From an uncultured Duncaniella sp. (GTDB taxonomy: Bacteria; Bacteroidota; Bacteroidia; Bacteroidales; Muribaculaceae): a stretch of DNA of 64,000 nt. The notes below the pieces were generated by a model. It was not told the DNA's origin. It saw only the letters and a list, made by a program, of their open reading frames with translations, and searched no databases. Shown here in pieces: positions 61,117 through 64,000 of the stretch (positions within the stretch are counted from its first letter, which is position 1; every line of letters begins with the position of its first letter). Location of the stretch: positions 124,001-188,000 of the forward strand of contig CAJUSW010000002.1 in assembly GCA_910589485.1 (NCBI GenBank), written 5' to 3'. The position numbers and the translations under genes were made by a program.

Positions 61117-61644
61117 ATGGCAAGTTTATTGCATATTGATTTTGAGAAAGAATCCTTTCCGAAATTGGAGCGTTACATCAAGGTCAAGAACGACTTTGAC
61201 GCCCAGTTCAAAGGCAAGGTGCTTTCGGTGCTGCTCGTCGACAGGGATGATGATTTCCCCCTGCACGAGTACAGGCAATCATCATCTGATGGAATTACTG
61301 TCAAATACTTCGACCTGGCCCGTGCCACCAAGGGCGATTACGCCCGTATAGGCAAGCGGATCAACGGCTACATAGCCGACGACGGATCGTGCCTCATTGA
61401 CGGGCTGATACTCGACAACGTGGACCGCATCAACACCGGCGACAGGGAGGAGGACGAGTATCTCGAGGAGCTGGTGTGGCAGGCCCTGAAGCGTGAGGAT
61501 GATTACCGCATAGCCCGGCAGGGGCGAGCCATCCCGTTTCCCGGCATGGTGATTGCCGCCCGGTGCAAGGAGATACCCGAATATCTCGAGGGCAGATCCA
61601 TGATGGCGGTCACTATCGACACGTCCGACACAGAACTCTATTGA
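61117..61644 (+). CDS. Hypothetical cytoplasmic protein, ATPase-like remnant possible
   Basis: Not recognised. The 175-aa protein has no signal peptide or membrane segment. The stretch LIDGLILDNVDRIN (about 94-106) looks like a Walker B strand, and PGMVIAARCKEIPEYLEGR (142-160) like the sensor strand and following loop of AAA-type ATPases. No P-loop (GxxxxGKS/T) is present, so it would not bind ATP in the usual way. The start is ATG 61117; a TTG at 61102 is in frame. Just upstream lie direct repeats of CATATTGGAATT and ATTGTAAGCAT (about 61068-61109). It opens a run of four plus-strand genes; the next starts 91 bp later. Confidence 0.6.
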   Translation: MASLLHIDFEKESFPKLERYIKVKNDFDAQFKGKVLSVLLVDRDDDFPLHEYRQSSSDGITVKYFDLARATKGDYARIGKRINGYIADDGSCLIDGLILDNVDRINTGDREEDEYLEELVWQALKREDDYRIARQGRAIPFPGMVIAARCKEIPEYLEGRSMMAVTIDTSDTELY

Positions 61645-61735
61645 GCACGCTCTTTAAGACTTACTTATCTATTCAATAACTACGAGACCGTTACGAATCA
61701 ACGGCCTCAGATAACCAACAAACTCCTAAGTAACT

Positions 61736-62059
61736 ATGGCTACGACATTTGCAAAAGTTGTCAACGGAGAGGTAGTGATCTGCAACCAGTATGGAGGTCG
61801 GATCTCATCGTTCCGTCCCCAGTCGGGCGGAGCTGCCGTATTCGTTGACGTGCATCCCGGCAACGGCAAGATGCTGGTGACTACCGATAGCGGTAAAGTG
61901 ATTATCTGCAACAACACGGGCGGATGGATCTCGTCGTTTGACGGCAATGGCCGGAAGATAGTCCTTGCCCGCTGGCAGGGCGATGATATATTCTCTCAGA
62001 ACGCCGACGGCTCCTGTGTGCTCCGCACCAGCAACGGCGGCTGGAAACATCCTCTATAA
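61736..62059 (+). CDS. Small repeat protein, propeller-like blades
   Basis: A 107-aa protein made of three similar units: GEVVICNQYGGRISSF (from residue 11), GKVIICNNTGGWISSF (from 53) and GSCVLRTSNGGWKHPL (from 92). They are spaced 42 and 39 residues apart. Such four-strand repeats resemble blades of beta-propellers, here too few to close a ring alone, so it may oligomerise or be a partial propeller. No signal peptide: cytoplasmic. I recall similar short proteins in other Bacteroidales, but cannot name a family. The next gene starts 11 bp downstream, so they are likely co-transcribed. Confidence 0.65.
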   Translation: MATTFAKVVNGEVVICNQYGGRISSFRPQSGGAAVFVDVHPGNGKMLVTTDSGKVIICNNTGGWISSFDGNGRKIVLARWQGDDIFSQNADGSCVLRTSNGGWKHPL

Positions 62060-62070
62060 ACCATTGAATT

Positions 62071-62517
62071 ATGGCAGAAAAAGAATATAAAGACAGCGCA
62101 TCAAGAGATGGGTATATCATAACGCTCTACGCTGACAATTCATCAAAGATTGAACGGCTTTTTATACAAAGGGATACCCGAAAGGAGCTTGAAAAGATTT
62201 GGCTTGAATGTTCAGGCGGAGAGCCGGTGCCTCCTACTTGCAGCAACACACAATCTCTCGGAAAGAAAATCCTGGATACGTTCTGCAACGGGGAGCGTAA
62301 AGGCGTAATCGGCGACTATGAGATTACGAGAGAGCCTAACAACAGCATCTCGCTTATCCGTACCTATGGGCAGGGCAATGGGATGCAGGGACTTCGCGAA
62401 TGTGCGGCACATTTCGGTTTTGAGGTTGATCCAAAATGGAATAACCGCCAGGTCGCACCTAACCTTATCAAGTTTATCCACGAATTGGATAAAGCTGATA
62501 GCGAAGCAAAGGAATAA
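62071..62517 (+). CDS. Hypothetical cytoplasmic protein
   Basis: Not recognised. A 148-aa soluble protein. The N-terminal half has GYIITLYADNSSKIERLF and a charged helix RDTRKELEKIWLECSGG. The middle has GVIGDYEITREPNNSISLIR (strand-rich), and the C-terminus LRECAAHFGFEVDPKWNNRQVAPNLIKFI is helical and could bind protein or nucleic acid. It lies 11 bp after the propeller-like gene and 38 bp before the leucine-rich-repeat gene, so all three probably form one transcript. No motif allows a function. Confidence 0.6.
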   Translation: MAEKEYKDSASRDGYIITLYADNSSKIERLFIQRDTRKELEKIWLECSGGEPVPPTCSNTQSLGKKILDTFCNGERKGVIGDYEITREPNNSISLIRTYGQGNGMQGLRECAAHFGFEVDPKWNNRQVAPNLIKFIHELDKADSEAKE

Positions 62518-62555
62518 GGTTATAACAAATCCGACTAACTTAATAAAAAAGCAAA

Positions 62556-64000
62556 ATGGCAAATTTCAAAATCACAGCAACCACAACCGTTGCGGAACTT
62601 AAAGAGCAGTTCCGTGGCGAGTTCGGTGGCATCCTCCGCGTGTATCAAGGACGGAGCGAAGCACCCGAAGATGCGACCTTGGTGTCGCTCGGTGGCAAAG
62701 TCGGTGAGTTGGAATGTCGGGCAAGTCGCACGGTCGGCAAGTTCATCGAGGCATTCCAATCGGAACTTGGCTTGAAAGTCAAGGTTTACACCAAAGACAA
62801 CTGGGTATCAGTGCTTGACGGCATTACCCTCGCCACAGTAAGAGAAATCCCCAAAAATGCGAGAAAAGCCCAGATGGAGGTGTTCCTGGGGTATAAGCGC
62901 AGTGAGGAGGATAAATCCGCGGAATGTGAATGTGCCGGGGCGGCTGTTCCTGCCGGCGATTATCCCACTTATTCCGAGGCTGTGGCACTCCACAAGGCCG
63001 GCTCAAAAAGCGATAGATACAAACTCAGCGACGACGGGACGATTATCTATGAGATAAGTGATTCACTGGAGGGACCGCTGATTGTTCCGGAAGGAGTCGA
63101 GAAGGTTGTTTTCGATAGAAATGACCGCATCGAAGAGATGACTGCCATAATAATGCCCGACACAGTGAAGGAGATGAAGGGCTACCTGAATTGTAACTAT
63201 TGCGAAAATCTCAAATATCTGCGCCTGTCGCACAGTATGAAGGAGATTCCTCAGGAAGCGTTCTATTCACTCAATATGGAGGAATTGGTAATACCCGAAG
63301 GTGTCGAGGTTATCGGCAGTGGAGCATTCAGATATGCGAGTATCAAGAGCGTGTCCCTGCCGTCGACCCTTAAGTTTATACTTCCGGGAGCATTTAACCG
63401 TTGCAATCTGGAGGAGATTGTGATCCCCGCAGGAGTAAAAGCCATTTTCCCTGAGGCTTTCAGTGGCAATTCGGATTTGAGCCGTGTGACACTGCTTTCG
63501 GATGAGACTATAGTAATGTCCGGAGCCTTTGAAGATTGCGCAATAGAGAATGAGGAGGAACTTTATGCATCGCATCCTCTGGGTGACCGCACCTTTGGCA
63601 TGGGTGAGGAAACCTACGGCGACGTGGAGCAACGCAACTGGCGCGATGAAGTGACCGGAATCCGCAGGGAGCTGACCTATATACCCGAATACTATTGTGG
63701 CCCTCTCCGTATTGCCGAAGGGACCGAGGCCTATCCCGATATCGAGGATTATTCCGGTATCACGGAGCTGTATCTGCCCGATTCAATTACCGATAAGTAT
63801 TTCAAGATTCCCCGCAATGTAACCAAAGTGCATGTACCTTCTCACGTAACCTATTTACGCTTGATGTATCTCTCCAAACTTGAAGAGTTCAACATCCCTG
63901 AAGGTGTTACGGAAATTAAGATTTCCAAATCTCCAATTCAAACCCTTGATATCCCGGAAGGTGTTACAGAGATAGACATCAATGACATGCCTGAACTTAA
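62556..64000 (+). CDS. Leucine-rich-repeat (BspA-type) protein with two N-terminal ubiquitin-fold-like segments, 3' end outside window
   Basis: The frame is open from ATG 62556 to the window edge (481 codons). No signal peptide, unusual for BspA-like proteins, so it may stay in the cytoplasm. Residues 10-45 (TTVAELKEQF, LRVYQGR, DATLVSL) and 59-95 (RTVGKFIEAF, VKVYTK, DGITLATV) are two copies of one pattern. That pattern resembles the strand-helix-strand start of ubiquitin-like folds. From about residue 165, repeats follow the LRR_5 type: EELVIPEGVEVIGSGAF, IKSVSLPSTLKFILPGAF, LEEIVIPAGVKAIFPEAF. The LRR family is sure; the ubiquitin-like reading is inference. It ends a four-gene cluster of soluble proteins. 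Confidence 0.8.
   Translation, partial: MANFKITATTTVAELKEQFRGEFGGILRVYQGRSEAPEDATLVSLGGKVGELECRASRTVGKFIEAFQSELGLKVKVYTKDNWVSVLDGITLATVREIPKNARKAQMEVFLGYKRSEEDKSAECECAGAAVPAGDYPTYSEAVALHKAGSKSDRYKLSDDGTIIYEISDSLEGPLIVPEGVEKVVFDRNDRIEEMTAIIMPDTVKEMKGYLNCNYCENLKYLRLSHSMKEIPQEAFYSLNMEELVIPEGVEVIGSGAFRYASIKSVSLPSTLKFILPGAFNRCNLEEIVIPAGVKAIFPEAFSGNSDLSRVTLLSDETIVMSGAFEDCAIENEEELYASHPLGDRTFGMGEETYGDVEQRNWRDEVTGIRRELTYIPEYYCGPLRIAEGTEAYPDIEDYSGITELYLPDSITDKYFKIPRNVTKVHVPSHVTYLRLMYLSKLEEFNIPEGVTEIKISKSPIQTLDIPEGVTEIDINDMPEL

Noticed and set aside
1..64000. CRISPR array, prophage, integrative element or insertion sequence
   Set aside because: No regularly spaced direct repeats with unique spacers were seen, and no transposase, integrase, relaxase or terminase was recognised. 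The only phage-like gene is the lone capsid homologue.
1..64000. tRNA or rRNA genes
   Set aside because: No tRNA cloverleaf with GGTTCGA-type arm or rRNA conserved core was noticed in the gaps; a dedicated scan was not possible.

Overview
The window looks like chromosome from a Gram-negative gut Bacteroidota in the order Bacteroidales. The codon use, moderate-to-high GC and family mix suggest Muribaculaceae, but that is inference, not a database match. Evidence for the phylum includes SusC/SusD proteins, a hybrid two-component regulator, a type V (Mfa/Fim) pilus operon, many lipoproteins and promoters of the TTTG-N19-TAnnTTTG type. No tRNA, rRNA, CRISPR array, transposase or integrase was seen.

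Left part (1-19.1 kb): the start of a ZIP metal transporter, leuS and nadA on the minus strand, then an AT-rich 536-bp gap with a cluster of similar 9-mers. Next is a tight plus-strand operon: ABC ATPase, permease, YtrA-type GntR regulator, an anchored or exported protein of unknown function and an outer-membrane beta-barrel protein. manA follows on the minus strand, then two AT-rich genes for exported proteins, one with a JAMM-like HxH...SxxD motif. A lone SU10-like phage capsid homologue comes next, with a small proline-rich partner gene. An M48 metalloprotease and a full-length B12-dependent methionine synthase close the region.

Middle (19.1-36.5 kb): a type V pilus operon with an outer-membrane protein, an OmpA-like assembly protein, the Mfa1-like stalk subunit, an Mfa2/FimB-like anchor, and two tandem copies of a cassette (about 400-aa minor subunit plus about 1130-aa putative tip). 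A 13-G tract sits in the upstream promoter region. An orphan OmpR-family response regulator and rnhB follow.

Right-middle (36.5-57.3 kb): a carbohydrate locus. A divergent hybrid two-component sensor faces two CE8 pectinesterases, SusC, SusD and a secreted esterase, which suggests methyl-esterified pectin as the target. The housekeeping pair pyrH-frr lies inside the locus on the opposite strand. A GH31, GH97 and alpha/beta hydrolase operon follows.

Right end (57.3-64 kb): small hypothetical genes, a PepSY-like lipoprotein, a flavodiiron protein, a probable structured RNA of about 350 nt with its own promoter and terminator, and a four-gene cluster of cytoplasmic proteins. That cluster ends in a leucine-rich-repeat protein with two tandem ubiquitin-fold-like segments at its N-terminus, open at the window edge.

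Intergenic DNA carries several dispersed repeat families: a roughly 140-150 bp hairpin element in three places, an identical 23-mer in three places, TATAGAG-rich tracts, and a 24-bp palindrome-bearing motif in two places.
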